Of a DNA stretch of 64,000 nt, positions 11,401-25,482 are shown in pieces. The notes beneath the pieces are model-generated. The model was not told the DNA's origin and made no database searches. It was given only the letters and a program-made list of their open reading frames with translations. The DNA lies in NCBI RefSeq assembly GCF_037893015.1, contig NC_133662.1:271367944-271431943 (forward strand), in the 5' to 3' direction. This DNA is from Macrotis lagotis (Eukaryota > Chordata > Mammalia > Peramelemorphia > Peramelidae). Made by a program: the position numbers and the translations under genes. Within the stretch, counting starts at the first letter, position 1; every line of letters begins with the position of its first letter.

Positions 11401-14400
11401 ACATTCTGCAGGGCCTCCAAATGGAAGCTCTAGCCACCCAGACCAGGTTGGTGGAGGCTGTGAGAATGGAACTCTGCTGATGAAGCAAGTGTCCTTTTCG
11501 TCCCTTCTCATCTGGGAGAATCTGCATCCATGGTTTTTGGTAAATCCTACACTAAAGCTCTTTCCCATCTCTGATGCAAACACCCCAGCCCCACTGGGTA
11601 CTCTTCCTTTTATCTTTCCCTCCCTCCTTTCTTCCTCAAAAGCTTTCCACACCCCACAAGGGACTTATGTTCCAATGGGGGATTCTTACCCTACCCACCT
11701 TGGCTTAGAAAACCAAAAGTCAACATTGTCTGGGTTGCCCTGGATTTTGATTTCTTTCGTTGAACATTTCCATCTTGATCTGTGTCCCTCAGCCTCTATC
11801 TTCCAGGCATCCAGGTTCTCAACTGCAATGGCATTGAGAGACCCCCCTGGCAAGGCTGAACTTGATGCTACTGGAACTGGGAATATTTGACAAAAGAAAT
11901 CAAAATGCACCAACACAGACAAAGCTAACAGCAAGGTTTCCTAAGCAACTCTGGAGTCTTCAGGGGACGCCAGTTGTCTCAGCTTCCAGGCTCTCTCTAG
12001 GCCAGCCCTCACGGCAGCCAAAGGGAGCTATTACCCATGTTATATATGCCCTGAACTGCAACAACTCACAATAACCTCCAGGATCAAAAACAAAATCTCG
12101 TGCTTAGTACTGAAAGGCCTTCAGCACCAGGGCCTCAATCAACTTTGGCGACCTCATCCATATTTTGCTTTCCCTGACCCTCACTAAAGGTCCACAGAAC
12201 TCTATCTCTCCACCCTCCATCACCCACATGGGCCTCTGCAGTGCTTCTCATGTCTTCCCAGGATGCACCTTCAAATGGCACCTTCTCCATGTGACTGACC
12301 CTTCTTGAGCATGCAGCCAGTGGGTGGTACAGTGGACAAAGAACTGGACTTTTTTTTACTAATCACTTTCACTGTGTGCCTTCAGTTTCCTCATCTGTAA
12401 GACTCAGGGTTGTAAATAAGATCTACTGAGAGAGTTGCAAAGCATTCTGCAACCCTCAACCAGATGCTCCAAATCTTTACTTTACTCACTGACACAAGCA
12501 GACATATAATGACACCCCCTCTGGCCGTGGCTGTCTAACATGTGGCTGTGCCTAGCACAATGCCTGGCAGAGAAGATTCAGCAATATCACTAACAGGTCT
12601 GACTCCCAAAGGGATCACAAGAAAGGACAAAAAAACTAAACGTACAAAAATGTTCATAGCAGTTCTTTTTGTGGTTGGAAATCAAGGGGAGGCTCATGAA
12701 TCAGGGAATGGCTGAACAAGTGATGGCATATGAATGTGATGGAGAATTATTTTTCTGTAAGAAATCATGAGTGGGGGGCGGCTAGGTGGCACAGTAGACA
12801 GAGCACCGGCCCTGGAGTCAGGAGTACCTGGGTTTCAAATCCAGTCTCAGACACTTAATTACCTAGCTGTGTGGCCTAGGGCAAGCCACTTAACCCCATT
12901 GCCTTGCAAAAACCTAAAAAGAATCATGAGTGGACAGACTTTAGAATGTGCACTTATACTGAGTGAAGAGAGCAGAACCAGGAGAACTGGACACAGTAAT
13001 GGCAACATTTGTGAGATGATCAACTATGACGCAGTGATCAAAAACAATTCTAAAGGACCTGTGATGGGAAATACCATCCACATCCAGAGAAGAACTAGCG
13101 TCTGATTGCAGACCAAAGCTTACTACTTTGAATTTTTTTAATTTGTTTTATGTTTTTTCCCCTTGGTTTTGTTTTCTTTGTGTTCCCTTTCTTCTTTCAC
13201 AACATGATTAATATGAAAACAAGTTTAATATACTTATAAACCTATATTAATATTGTTCTCTGAGAGGGAAGGGAAGGAGGGAGAAATGATTGTGGAAAAC
13301 GATCTTTGCATGTAGTTAGAAAAATATTTTTTTAAAAATATACTTGCGGGGGCGGCTAGGTGGCATAGTGGATAAAGCACCGGCCCTGGAATCAGGAGTA
13401 CCTGGGTTCAAATCCGGTCTCGGACACTTAATAATTAGCTAGCTGTGTGGCCTTGGGCAAGCCACTTAACCCCCATTTGCCTTGCAAAAACCTAAAAAAC
13501 AAACAAAAATATACTTGCATGTTCTATCGGGGCTCACTTACTCTTACTTGCCCCAGCCCTGGAAATATCCCCTACCCAATCTTGGAAGTCAATCATGGGG
13601 CTCATTAGATCTACAGTTGTAGGAGACTTTCTATATCACCTGGTATTGTTATTGTGTCTGATTCTCTATGACCCCATTTGGGGTTTTCTTGGCAGATACT
13701 GAAATGGTTGGCCATTTCCTCCTCCAGCTCATTTGACAGATCAGTATCTCAGGCAAAGAGGGTGAAGTGACTTGTCCAGGGTCACACAGGTAGCATCTGA
13801 GGCCAAATTTGAACTCAGATCCTCTTGACTCCAGGCCCTTTAACCACTGTGACAACTAGCTGCCCTGAAATTACTCAGTCCAACACCTCATTTAGCAAAT
13901 GGAAAAATTGAGGCCCAGAGCAGACCAGAGACATGCTGCCCAGGGTCCCTGTGACCTCTCCATCCCACCCCAGCTCCTCCTGCAGCAGCCTGCACAATGA
14001 TCTCCTCAGGGATAGATGCCAGCCAGGCCAAGAGTTATTGGTTCTTTTCTCTCATCAAGTTCCCTCCCCTGGCTGGCATGCAAAACACACAAGGCTACGA
14101 AACATTGCATGGAACAGCAGGTTTCTTCAGCATCTTGTGCAATTTGACAGTGTTTTCCCTTATTCTTCTATTTTTCTGAAAATCTGAGTTAGAATCTCTC
14201 AGAATGGCAGACAGACAGGGAGACATATAGGGGAAAATCAAGGGGACATTAAAAATACAAGAGAAATTGATTTTCCAAATCTGAATCCCAGACCGAAATC
14301 TCCCAAATCCAAGACCCAAAGAGGTCTTCTTCTGGGACCAGGGTGAGTTTGCACTCCCCTAGGGTCTGCTGGCCTGAGGCAGGCTGAGACCACACCAGCT

Positions 14401-17400
14401 GCAGAAGTTCCACTCCTGTGGGGCAAATCAGGCCTTCCATACCACTGAGAAAGACAGCGCATCTAACTGTCTGCCTTGGGGAAGGGAGGGCCTGGTACCC
14501 TAGTTGCTGTCACCATGAGCTAATTATCCCGGTTGTGAGACAAAAGGGCCATCAGACCACTGGCTAAGCAGAAGAGCCTCAGAAACCCCAGGCAGCTAAG
14601 CCTGCCTCTCCAGGGCCTCTTGGCATGCCCTCAGTCACCAACCTCACTCGGCTTCTCTGCAGCTCCATGGCACAATCCTCCTGAAGCCTCCGGGTAGCTG
14701 CCTCTAGATCCTGCGCGGCCTGTACTTTCCAGGCAGCCTCCTCCTGGGCCCGGCTCTCCTCTTGCTGTCTCAGGGACTGCTCCAGCCTTGCAATGTCGGC
14801 TGCCTGCTGGTCTCGAAGCTGCTCCATCACCATGACACGAAGGTCAAATGTCTTTCTCAAGGCCTGCTGCTCTTGCTCAGCTTGGCCATTCAATTCAAGG
14901 GCCAGCGCAGCCAGTCTCTCTTCAGCTTTCTTGTCCAGATCCCTGCTTTGGACTTGCCAGTGGGCCTCTTTGTCCTTGTCCTTTTGGATCATCTGCTGAA
15001 TCTCCTCCCTCATCTTCTTTATTTCTTTCTGGTGGTCTTCAACAAGATGATGTCTCATCTACAAAAAGTATACTCAAACATGTTAGGAAAGAATTTTGTG
15101 AGCCCAAGCTGGGGAGAAATAAATATCTTTCTGTTATGCTGTGCTGTATTAGGACCAAGGGGGGTTTCCTCTTTTCTCTCTCAGAGATGTATTCAGACCA
15201 AAATTGAATCAAACAGGCAAACTGCAAGTTGGGCCTGAATGGTGTATTCACGCTCAATGCTCAGAACCTCCTTTCTGCCAATACAGGCAAGCATCTTCTA
15301 TAATTTTAGCATTTCAAAATGCTACAAAGAGGTTAAGCCAACTGCCCAATCCCATAAGAAAGCTGTGTTGTGGGGACAATTTGAACATGGGTCTCCTGTC
15401 TACTACCTTGTTGTCTTAGATAGTTGGGTTTTCTTTCTGTCTCTCAGGTTCCTTCTGCATCTCTGTCTTTCTGTCTTTGTCTCTGCCTGTCTGAGAAAAG
15501 GCATTTTGGAGCCTGCTGTGTGCCTCCCATGATCCAGTCCACTTCTCCAATACTGACTACATGGTGCCCCTCTCTTTGAGAGGGTCTTCTAGGTGTGACC
15601 AAGTTGTCAATGTCAATGGGTCAATGAGCACCTGTCATTCACCACACAGAACACAGAACCATGTCTGGGGTTCTGAATGGAGGAGAAGAGGACAGGGTTG
15701 GGGAGACGCTAGCATATCCAAAAGGGATCTGGATGGTTCCCAGACTAGGGAGAAAGGGAAGAAAAGAAGGGATCCTTGATCCCACTGGAAACTGGGGCCA
15801 TCTACAACTTTAGTCTTCAACTTGTCCTCTCCCCTGCCAAAGCCAGGAAAACAGAGGTCAAAGATCCTTGGGAATACACAGAAGCCCTGAGAGGCTCCTA
15901 GGGCTCTGGCCTGGAGCCAGGACCCAAGCCTAAACATCTCCCCAAGGGAGCCCATCCAGCACACTCACTGCCTGCCCCTTATACTCTCACAGGTCCCTTC
16001 CCAGGAGAAAAAGGACAACCACAACATACCAGGGAGAAGGCACATGATCTCCCAAGTTCCCTCCCTCCACCCAGGACACCATTAGCACCAGGATCAGCCA
16101 CCCAGACTCACCTTCTCTGCCTCCTCCTTCAGACAGATTTCATGTTGCAGCTTCTCTTGCAGTTCAGCATTTTCTGTCCTGGCAAGGCCAACTTCTTCTG
16201 TGAGTCTAGAGATAAGCTCCTCCTTAGATTGCAGCTGGGTCACTTTTGTTTGGCGATCCTCTTCCAGAGCCAATGAGACTCTCTCAGCCACCTCTGCTTC
16301 CACCTGACGGGCAGCATCCTGAGCACACTGTAATCTCACCTTGATAATCTCTACAAGAAACCAAAATGGACAATAGTGGTTGCCAGGGTGGGGCATCCCA
16401 GGGAGCAGCATGGTGCCCAAAAGAGCTTCATCTTGGTTCAGCAGAGGAAGCCAACCCAAGGATTGGTGAAGGCAGTCTTCAGTGGTTTGTGTAGACCTGG
16501 ACTGCCTGCATCCATGTCTTTCAGAAGCCTTTTCTTCTCTCAAGGCTTAGAACAGTGTCCCCTTCTCCAGGAAGACCTTGGCAACTTCTTCCCTCCCTAA
16601 CCAAACCTGGTCTTGGCTATACATCATCCCCCAACCTCCCCAGGAACAAAATGGCAGCTCCTTGAAATCAAGGATTTTGTGTTCAGAAACCTTCCTCTAC
16701 CCAGCTAACAGTGCCTTCCAGAGAGTAGGATTAATGCCAGTTTGTAGTATTGAACTGAACTGGGCCAAACTGATTTAGAACAAACCTGACTCTGATAGAT
16801 AAGACTGGCCAAGATTGGGCCGGCTCAGATTGGAATCAGACTGCTATGTTAGAATGAACAAGAATTGAGGGGGAACTAGGTGATGCAGTCAATACAGCAC
16901 TGGCCTTGGGATCAGGAGGACCTGAGTTCAAATTTGGCCTCAGACACTTAATAATTACCTAGCTATGTGACTGTGGGCAAGTCACTCAACCCCATTGCCT
17001 TGCAAAAACTAAAAAAATTAAAAAATAAAATAAAATAAATTGGAGCTCAGTGGGCCAGAATGGGCTGGACTCAACTGAATGGGACTAGACTGGACCAGCT
17101 TGGTCTAGATTAAACCGAATGAGATGAAACTGGACCACACTGAACCAGATCTTATGTTGCAATGGGGCACTAGGCCAACAAAGAGGAGCATCTAGATTCC
17201 TCCCCAGTGAGGATGGCTAGTCATTTTGGTTATCGAGTCTTGGTTTGTTTGTTCTTTTAAATCCCGGTGGAAGATGAATTACCGGTGGTGACAATTCCCT
17301 GCTGCCCAACCTAGGGCAATTTTATTTTTCTCACCACTAGGAGTGGGCTGGTCCCAGCTAACAGGCTGACTGCTCAAAGGCAGGGGGGGTGGCAGTACCT

Positions 17401-20400
17401 TTTCTGTGTTCCTCAGTGAGGCGACCATGCAGCTCTTCAAGGTCAAGGCAGTGCTGATGTTTCTCTTTTTCCATCTCTGCCATGGATTTCTCCTTATGAG
17501 AAGTCTCCAGGGAAGCCTTTAATGCTTCCAATTCATCCCTATGTTTCTCTTCAAGCTGGAGTCTCAAATGTGCTATTCCCTCCTAGACAAGACAGAACAA
17601 GGGTGCTCAAGCCAAGAACCAGCCTTCTCTGCCCCCTGCCCCCTCCCTTCCCTTGCCTGCGCTGTGAGGGTAGGGCTGGGTTTGACTAAGGTCAGCATGG
17701 AGCAGGCGTCCAGAAGATATCACATGAAGTCAGGGTCAGTCCCATTGCACAGAGAGGAGTGCCTGAGCCTAGAAATTGAACACTGGAGCAGAGCTCAAAA
17801 CCAAATTCCCCATACTCCCGATGATAGACACGGCTCTCCTATCACCTCACCATTGCCAAGAAGTTTACAAATATGATCTATTTTGCCCCCCACAACTCAG
17901 GGACAAGAGCAATGCTATAATGATAAAAAGGGAGGCAGGAGGAGTTAGTGTGACTAGCCCAGGGTCACACAGCAAATAAATGTCTAAGGCTGGAATGGAG
18001 CTCAGATCTTCCCAACCCGAGGGACAATCTCTTCACTGAACCAGCAAACTCCCCAAAAGGACTATTTAAATTAGCCACCACTCCAATCCCAAAGGACATA
18101 TGAGAAAGAGTTCATGTTGGCTAAATCCAGTTGAAGCAGATGATTTTTCACTCTTTTTTGTTTGTCTTTTTTTAAACATGATTGCACATGTGTAACTAAC
18201 AGATTGCTTTCCGCCTCGGGAAGGGAGGGGATAGAATTGGAAACACCTAACTTTAAAAAAAAGTTTAATTACTTGTACAAAAATATTCCTAGCAACCCTG
18301 TTTGTGGTGGCAAAGAATTGGAAATCAAGTAAATGTCCTTCAAGTGGGGAAATGGCTTAGCAAACTGTGGCATGTATGTCATGGAACACTACTGTTCTAT
18401 TAGAAACCAGGAGGGACAGGAATTCAGGGAAGCCTGGAGGAATTTGCATGAACTGATGCTGAGCAAGATGAGCAGAACCAGAAAAATACTGTACACCCTA
18501 AGAGCAACATGGGGGCGATGATCAACCCTGATGGACTTGCTTGTTCCATCAGTGCAACCATCAGAGACAATTTGGGACTGTCTGCAATGGAGAATACAAT
18601 CTGTATCCAGAAAAAGAACTGTGGAGTTTGAACAAGTACCAAGGACAGTTACCTTCAATTTAGAAAAAAAAAAAGTTATCTTATTGTCTGATCTTGCTCT
18701 CTCTTATACTTTCTGTTTCTTTCTTAAGGATATGATTTCTCTCTCATCACATTCAATTTGAATCAATGTGTACCATGGAACCTTTGTAAAAGACTAACAG
18801 ACTGCCTTTGGTGGGGGCTAGGAGGAGGGAAGGAAAATTAGGGGGAAAAATTGTAAAACTCAAAATAAATAAAATCTTTTTTTTTTTTTTAGATTTTTCA
18901 AGGCAATGGGGTTAAGTGGCTTGCCCAAGGCCACACAGCTAGGTATAAATAAAATCGTTTTAAAAAAAGTTTAAAAATTGTCTTTAACAAGTAATAGGGG
19001 AGGGGCGGCTAGGTGGCACAGTGGATAGAGCACCAGCCCTGGAGTCAGGGTTCAAACCCTGAGTTCAAATCCAGCCTCAGACACTTAATAATTACCTAGC
19101 TGTGTGGCCTTGGGCAAGCCACTTAACCCCATTGCCTTGCAAAAAAATAAAAAAACCTAAAAAAAGAAAAAAACAGAAAGAAAGAAGTCTCTAGTTTGTG
19201 AGCAGCGTGCTGAGAATCCAGAGCCCAAAATGAAATAAATAGGCCTTGCCCGTAAGCTGCTTCCCTTCCTTTTCCACTGCCAGCCCCACTCCATCTCACC
19301 AGTGGACACCAGGTGGAGGGGGAGAGGACTTGGGAAGGACTTGCTGGAGTTAACCCAAGCAGGCAAGTTACCTACAGAATCTCATTCAGACCCAGGCATG
19401 TTAAAACCACCCCCAGCCCCCAGGGTCACATTTCGTCAGCTTCTGCAGAGGACTGCCATGTGAGATAGATCTAGAGAACTAGGACTCTTTACTCCTTAAA
19501 ACCAGAAGAACTCTCATTGAGGGCAATGCCAAAAAGCCTCTCACTCACATAGCTGGACAAGAGCCTCCCCCCCAGTCCAAAGTCACCACAGGATCAGGGA
19601 AAAATACATGTCCTCCTCTGTCCAAAGTCCTTCCAGTGCCCCCGCCCCAGCATCCTATTGTGTCGCAGTGGATGGGTGTTGGAGGTCCCATCGCTGCTCA
19701 CCTTGTGCTGCTCCAGTTGAAGCATCAGTTGCTCCAGGTGGGCTTTTCTCTCCACTTCAGCTGCCTCTTCCACAAAGCCAATGGACCAACTACAAGAGGA
19801 GAGGAATGAAGCACAAAGTTCTCCCACCCCCAGCCACATCTGGCCAGCCCCATGTCCTCTCTGCTCGAGGGAATGAAGGCAGGTCTCCAAGTCAGCAGAA
19901 AAAAACCATCTTCTGGGCCTACTGGTAAGATGAAAATCCCTATCCCAGGGAGGCAGAGCCAGTAGCACCCAGGGACCCGGGGCCAGAGGAGCCAGTGGAG
20001 CCAAGCTGGGCAGAAGCAGGGGAATCAGGGCAGCCTAGGCATACCTGATGTCGGCAGAGTCAAGGAAGGAGTCCTCCCGGACTTCCTGCAACCTCTGATG
20101 CAGCAGATGCAAGTCTTCTCGGTAGCTTTCCTCGGCATCCCGCAGCTTCTGCTCAAAGTAAATGCGCAGCTGCTCCAGTTCGCTCTCATGCTCGTTCTTT
20201 CTCTGCTGTTGCCGCTGCTCAAAGTCGCGTTTGAGGTGTTCAATTTGCTCCATGTGGGATGCCCGAGCCAGAAGCTGTTCCTTGAACTCTGAATGGGGGA
20301 GGAAACACCACGCATCACTGGAACCAACACCACTATGATGGGAGGGCTGGTGATTCCAAAGCCAAGGAGAAAGCACTCTTCCCAAGACCGCAGACCACCC

Positions 20401-23400
20401 ACCAAGAAGGGCTCAAAAGTCAGCCAGTCAGCCTGCAGTCAGGTGCCAACGAAAAGGGCCAAGGGGAACTGAACAGGCCACCGACCTGCAGAGACCTGCT
20501 GGCCAACTCCCACAAGTACCACATTCCACCTGATCCTATGACCTTTCTCCAACATGGAACCACCCTCTTCTCCACATTTTTATCCCACCTATTGCCCCAC
20601 TCCTTGGCCATCTCTCTCACTCAGTTTTGATCCCAGCGATGCCTATTAACCTAAGAATCCTTTGACCCTCTTGATTATGCCTCCTCTTCTCCTCTAACAC
20701 TGCTCCCAGTCTGGGACAGACCCTCATCTCCTCACACTTGGACTATGGAAATAACTGCTGAAGGGGGTCTGCCTGCCCCAAGTCTCTCCCTGCTCCAGCC
20801 CAACCTCCATTAAGCCAATAACATGATCTGGCCACGTGTCCCCCCTATTCAATAACATCCAATGGCTCCCCCAAAGTTCTCTCAGATCAAATAGAAGATG
20901 CTGTTTGCCTTTCACAACCCTTTCAACAAAAGCTCTTCCTCCTTTCCAGGCTACTCAGCCCACCCTAACATACACTCTTTGATCCAGCTGTTCCAGGCCC
21001 AAGCCCCTGTGTCATTTCCCCAGGCCAGCTCCCTGGCTTCTGACAAGTTCCAGCTCAAACCCCATCTTCTTCAAGGTCCCCCCCCCCCCACTAGTGGTTT
21101 CTCTGTGCTGTTGATCACCAATGTAGCTAGCAAACATCTTCTTGCTAACAAGATACTGGCAGGTCATCCCTTCATTCTCCTAGGTGCTCCTCAAGAGCAA
21201 AGACTGTCTTGGGCCTTTGTCCCTATTTCCACAGCATCTGGCCCACAGGTGGTGCTTTATAAATGCTTGCTTAATGACTGTTGTTTAAAATGAGGACGTG
21301 TGTGAATATGTGTGTGTCTGCCCGCCCCGGGTCAGGTCAGATCAGAGCCTGTTTCCTAGTTTCAGAGTTGGCATGGCATTGCTACAGGGGGACACCCCCA
21401 AGTAAGCATCTGACTTTGAGAAGGTCCTGAAGACTGGGTCTGTTCCCAGAGAGGAGGACCCCCCGTTCCCAGCCTCCTCAGGTCCTCCTGCTCTCACCAA
21501 GGAGATTTTAAAGGATCATCCACAATCTTTTGTGGACTGTGGACCCCCCTTTCCACAGGGACGCCACCCCAACTGACTTTCTCTCTGTCTGCGGATGCCC
21601 TCCCTCCCAACTGCCTTTGATATATTCCGAGTTTGACCCACACTTACAGCATCCCCTGGCATTTCCTCTGGGGGAATGCAAGTTTCCTGAGGGCAAGGAC
21701 CATTCAGACTCTAAGAGAGTACATGGCCAGCGCCACAGGAGGCTGACATACCATTCAACTCCTGACGATTGGCTCGCGTGCAATCCAGCTGAGCCCACAG
21801 TTGCTGGATCTCTTCTCGAGACTGAGCCTGCAGCTCTTCATAGGATGCTTGAAGCATGTCCAGCTGCACGCAAGGGGGGAACCATCAGCCAGAGACCGGG
21901 GAATCCCGGGAACACTCGCCAGCAAGGGGAGCAGCCCTGGAGCAGAGGCCACCTGCGAGGCCAGGTAGCAGCTCCAAGGGACCCACACAGGAAGTGACCT
22001 GCAGGGAAAGGCCCTCTCTGACCAGCAGCTGCCTCAACAGTCTCAGGGATCACACCACTATCCCCACCCCCACCCAGGTCAGACCCCAGACACACAAATC
22101 TAAGGACAGGGAAGGCCACCCAGGACAGCAGAGCCAGCCCAACCCTTCTATGAGATGAAGGGGAGCTGCTGCACACCCACCTCTTGCTGTTTTTCTCTGC
22201 ACTTCAGATCAGCATCTTCCAGATATTGCTGCTGCTGCAGCCGGAGCTCCTGGCGAAGGTCCTGCAGGGCCCGCTGGTGCTGGGCCTGTAGGCTCTGGAG
22301 AGCAGCTGCAAGAGAAGCGGTCCCAAGCAGTGCTCAGTGGGGGGAGAAGGCCAGCAGTGGTGGGGAAGGGGGGGGGGCAGGTGCCAGCCCAATGCCCATC
22401 ACATGGGGGAGGCAGACAGAAACTAAAGGGCAGGGACAGGCTGAGCAGCAAGCCCTGTGCTCTGTCCACTATGGTGCCACTCATACCCCCAGCCTCAGGG
22501 TACAGAACCTTCCTTCTGCATCAGAAAGCCTTTAGACCCCACAGGAAGGAGTGGCCAGGCCTGGCCCCCTGCAGAGCCCCACCTTCAGCTTGGGCCTTAT
22601 CCTGGCTCATCTTGTCCAGCTCTGCCTGCTGGTCGGCTAACTGGGCCCGCAGAGACTCCCGCATGCTCTCCATTTCTGCCCGATGCTTTTCAGACAGTTC
22701 TTCCTCTAACCTTCTCAAGCACAAGCCCCTCTCTGAGTCCCAGTCTCCCTTGAGTGTCTAGAAAACATGAAACACAGACCCCAGGCCCCACTGAAGGACC
22801 TGGAGATGCCAGGCAGGGCCAGGAAAGCACAGAAAGAGGGCAGGGACCAGTGGGAGCCCCGGAGATAGAGTCAGAGCAGGAAAAGAAGTATTACAGTCAC
22901 AAGGGCTAGGCTGGCTGCCCACCCTTCCCCTCCACCCCCACCCCTTGGCAAGCTGAGCCAGCCCAACTAAGGCAGACAAGGGCTACCTCCAACATCTGGG
23001 CATGTGCCTCCATTTCAGAGTCCAGTTTCTTTTCCAAGTCAGCTGAAATATAAAAGTAGAATCAACTCTGAGCACAATGGAGCTTGTCAACAGCCCCATC
23101 TATCAAACTTTGTCTACAGCCCGCTTTCCCCAAGCTACTCAGCCTCTGAGGAAACGAGAAAGGGGCTGCCAGGCTGAGCCAGGGCCTAGAGGCCAGGGAA
23201 AGGATTTGACCCCAGACAACCTGAAGAACACGTCCTCAAAGGATGCCCTGTTAGTTCCATCAGATAGGATGGGGTGGGGCACCAGTCGCCAAAAGGTCAA
23301 CTCAGGCAGGATGGTGCCAAGTGTGAAGTGGGAGAAGGGTAAGACAATGAGGGTGGCTCCAAGGAGATGCCGTTGGCCCCTCCAGGGCAGGGGAAGGAAT

Positions 23401-25448
23401 GCCCTGATAGTGACTTAGTCACTGTTAGACAGCTTCTTTTGTTGGTAGTAGGAAAGATAGAGGACACAGGAAGAAGGGCTCTCCGGAAGAGAGGGAATGA
23501 TGTGACAAATACCTGAAGGAAGAAACACCCAAACTACTGGGAATGCCCCAACAAAGACACATTGGGTTCCTTTAGGTGCCTGTTGACCTGGCCCGTGTCC
23601 ATGCAGGACCATGCTCTGCCAACCCCGAGGGTCGCAACAGGAATCAGTCTGCCAATGGGCAGCATGCCAACCAAACTGATCTTTATGAACTCTGCACATC
23701 ATCCCAATTATGGCAGCATAATAGTGGTAGAATGAAAAAGAACCTGCAGACTTTTAAGCCTAAGTCCACAGAGCTATTCTAGCACAAAACAAAGAGTTGG
23801 AAGCAAACATGCCTCCTTTCTCTACCTAAAGACTTCCAACCCAGTCCCAGCAAAGGTGAGGAGTACCAATGAAGGGGCCACAAGAGATACGGGGGGGCAG
23901 GGCAGAGGTCCTGCCAACCCTCAGTTGAAGAGTGACACCCACAGGAGGAACCCAGGGGAATGGCCTGGTCTGACATTTCTCCCAAGGGGATAATGTAGGA
24001 GTATTCCACACTTGGCCCTGGAGCCACCATCCTAACCCCCACTCCCTTTGTCTCTCCCCTTCTTCCCTCTTATCTCTTTGTCTGTCTTCTCTCTCTCTCC
24101 CCTTAACTCCTTTTCCTTCAGCCCCTCCCAGGGAGAGTGGTGAATGCCAGCAGAAAAGACCAAGACCAGGAACATGCACCAGGAAGGATGCTGCCTGCAG
24201 ACAGGACAGGTCAGGGAGGAGCCCAGAGGCCCCACCCATCCTGTTCGGTGGGGGCACACTACCTAGCTGACGCTGGTGCTCTGCAGCCGCCTCTTCCTTC
24301 TCCTTTCGATGGCGTTCCTTGACATGCTCTAGCTCAAACTGCTGGCGGCTCTGTACCAGGGCCACCTCCTGCGCCCGCTTGTCATTGAGCATCTCCCTGA
24401 GCTCCACAAGGGCAGTCTCCTTCTCCTTGCGCAAGTTAGCCTGGGTGAGCTCCAGCTGGGCCGTGTGCATGTGACTCAGGCTCAGGCGCAGAGCCTCCAG
24501 ATCCCGACTGTGCAGCGTCTACAGGGGGACAGAAAACCCAGGTTATACACTGAAGAACAAAGGTCCCACTGCCTCACTGCCAACATCACAGGGACAGCAG
24601 ATCCTCAGGGGAGACAGCAGAGGCCCCAGGACCCCCTGCAGGCTGCCTCTTTGGCAGCTCTCCTGCCTGCTAGCAGTAGTCTTCCTATTGTGTTCAGACT
24701 TTGCCAGGCTTCCTTCCCCTTAACTTCCCAATTCCCTAATACCACCCCCCCCCATATTGGCCCTGAAGCTGCTTCTCCAAATGACAAGCTGGACTGCACA
24801 TAGGTCATGTGGCAAGACCAAATGAAGCAGGCAGCCATCCCCCTCTGACCCCAAGTTCCCTGTCCAGCTGCCTCTGCCTCCTTGGCTGCCACAGCCAGAG
24901 GTTCCCTTGTGGTCCCTCCTGCTCCTTCAAGCTTCCATCGCCTCTCCACATCAGCCAGGTCAGATCCTGGCTGTCCCAGGACAGAACAGCCTGGCTTCAT
25001 CAAGGAACAAGCCTCTCCTCAGCTTAGGGCCACAAACTCTGAAGACTTCTGAGAGGGCCCTGGATGGCAAGGAGGTCAGATCAGCCAATACTTACAAAGA
25101 TGCAAGCAGGCTCTTCACTAAAAGGTCAAATACTGAAGAAGAAATAATGTGGCCACACAATGAGATGTTGGCAAAGAAAGACAAAAAGACAAGGGGCTGG
25201 CAAGGATGAGATGGAAAGCAAGAAACATGGACAGACTTCAGGAGACAGTGAAGGACAGAAGGGCCTGGCAGACTGGTGGTCCACAGGATCACAAAGAGGT
25301 GGATGCAATTGAACAAAAACCACCATCACCACAACACACTGGAGATACCAAGACCAAAACAAAACCAGCTTCAAAGAGCTGGTAGGGACTGTGTAGAAAG
25401 ACTGTGTGAAAGGAGGAGACCAACAAGGAGATGAAGGGGAACAATATG

Positions 25449-25482
<34 letters not shown>

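Noticed and set aside
12775..12921. tRNA gene
   Set aside because: A- and B-box-like sequences are present, but this is the head of the dispersed SINE with an A tail and target duplication; the same holds for all other copies.
14643..14648. PCNT exon 18 donor at CGA|GTGAGG
   Set aside because: It would shift the frame into exon 19; the donor five bases further rebuilds the conserved RFLEE sequence.
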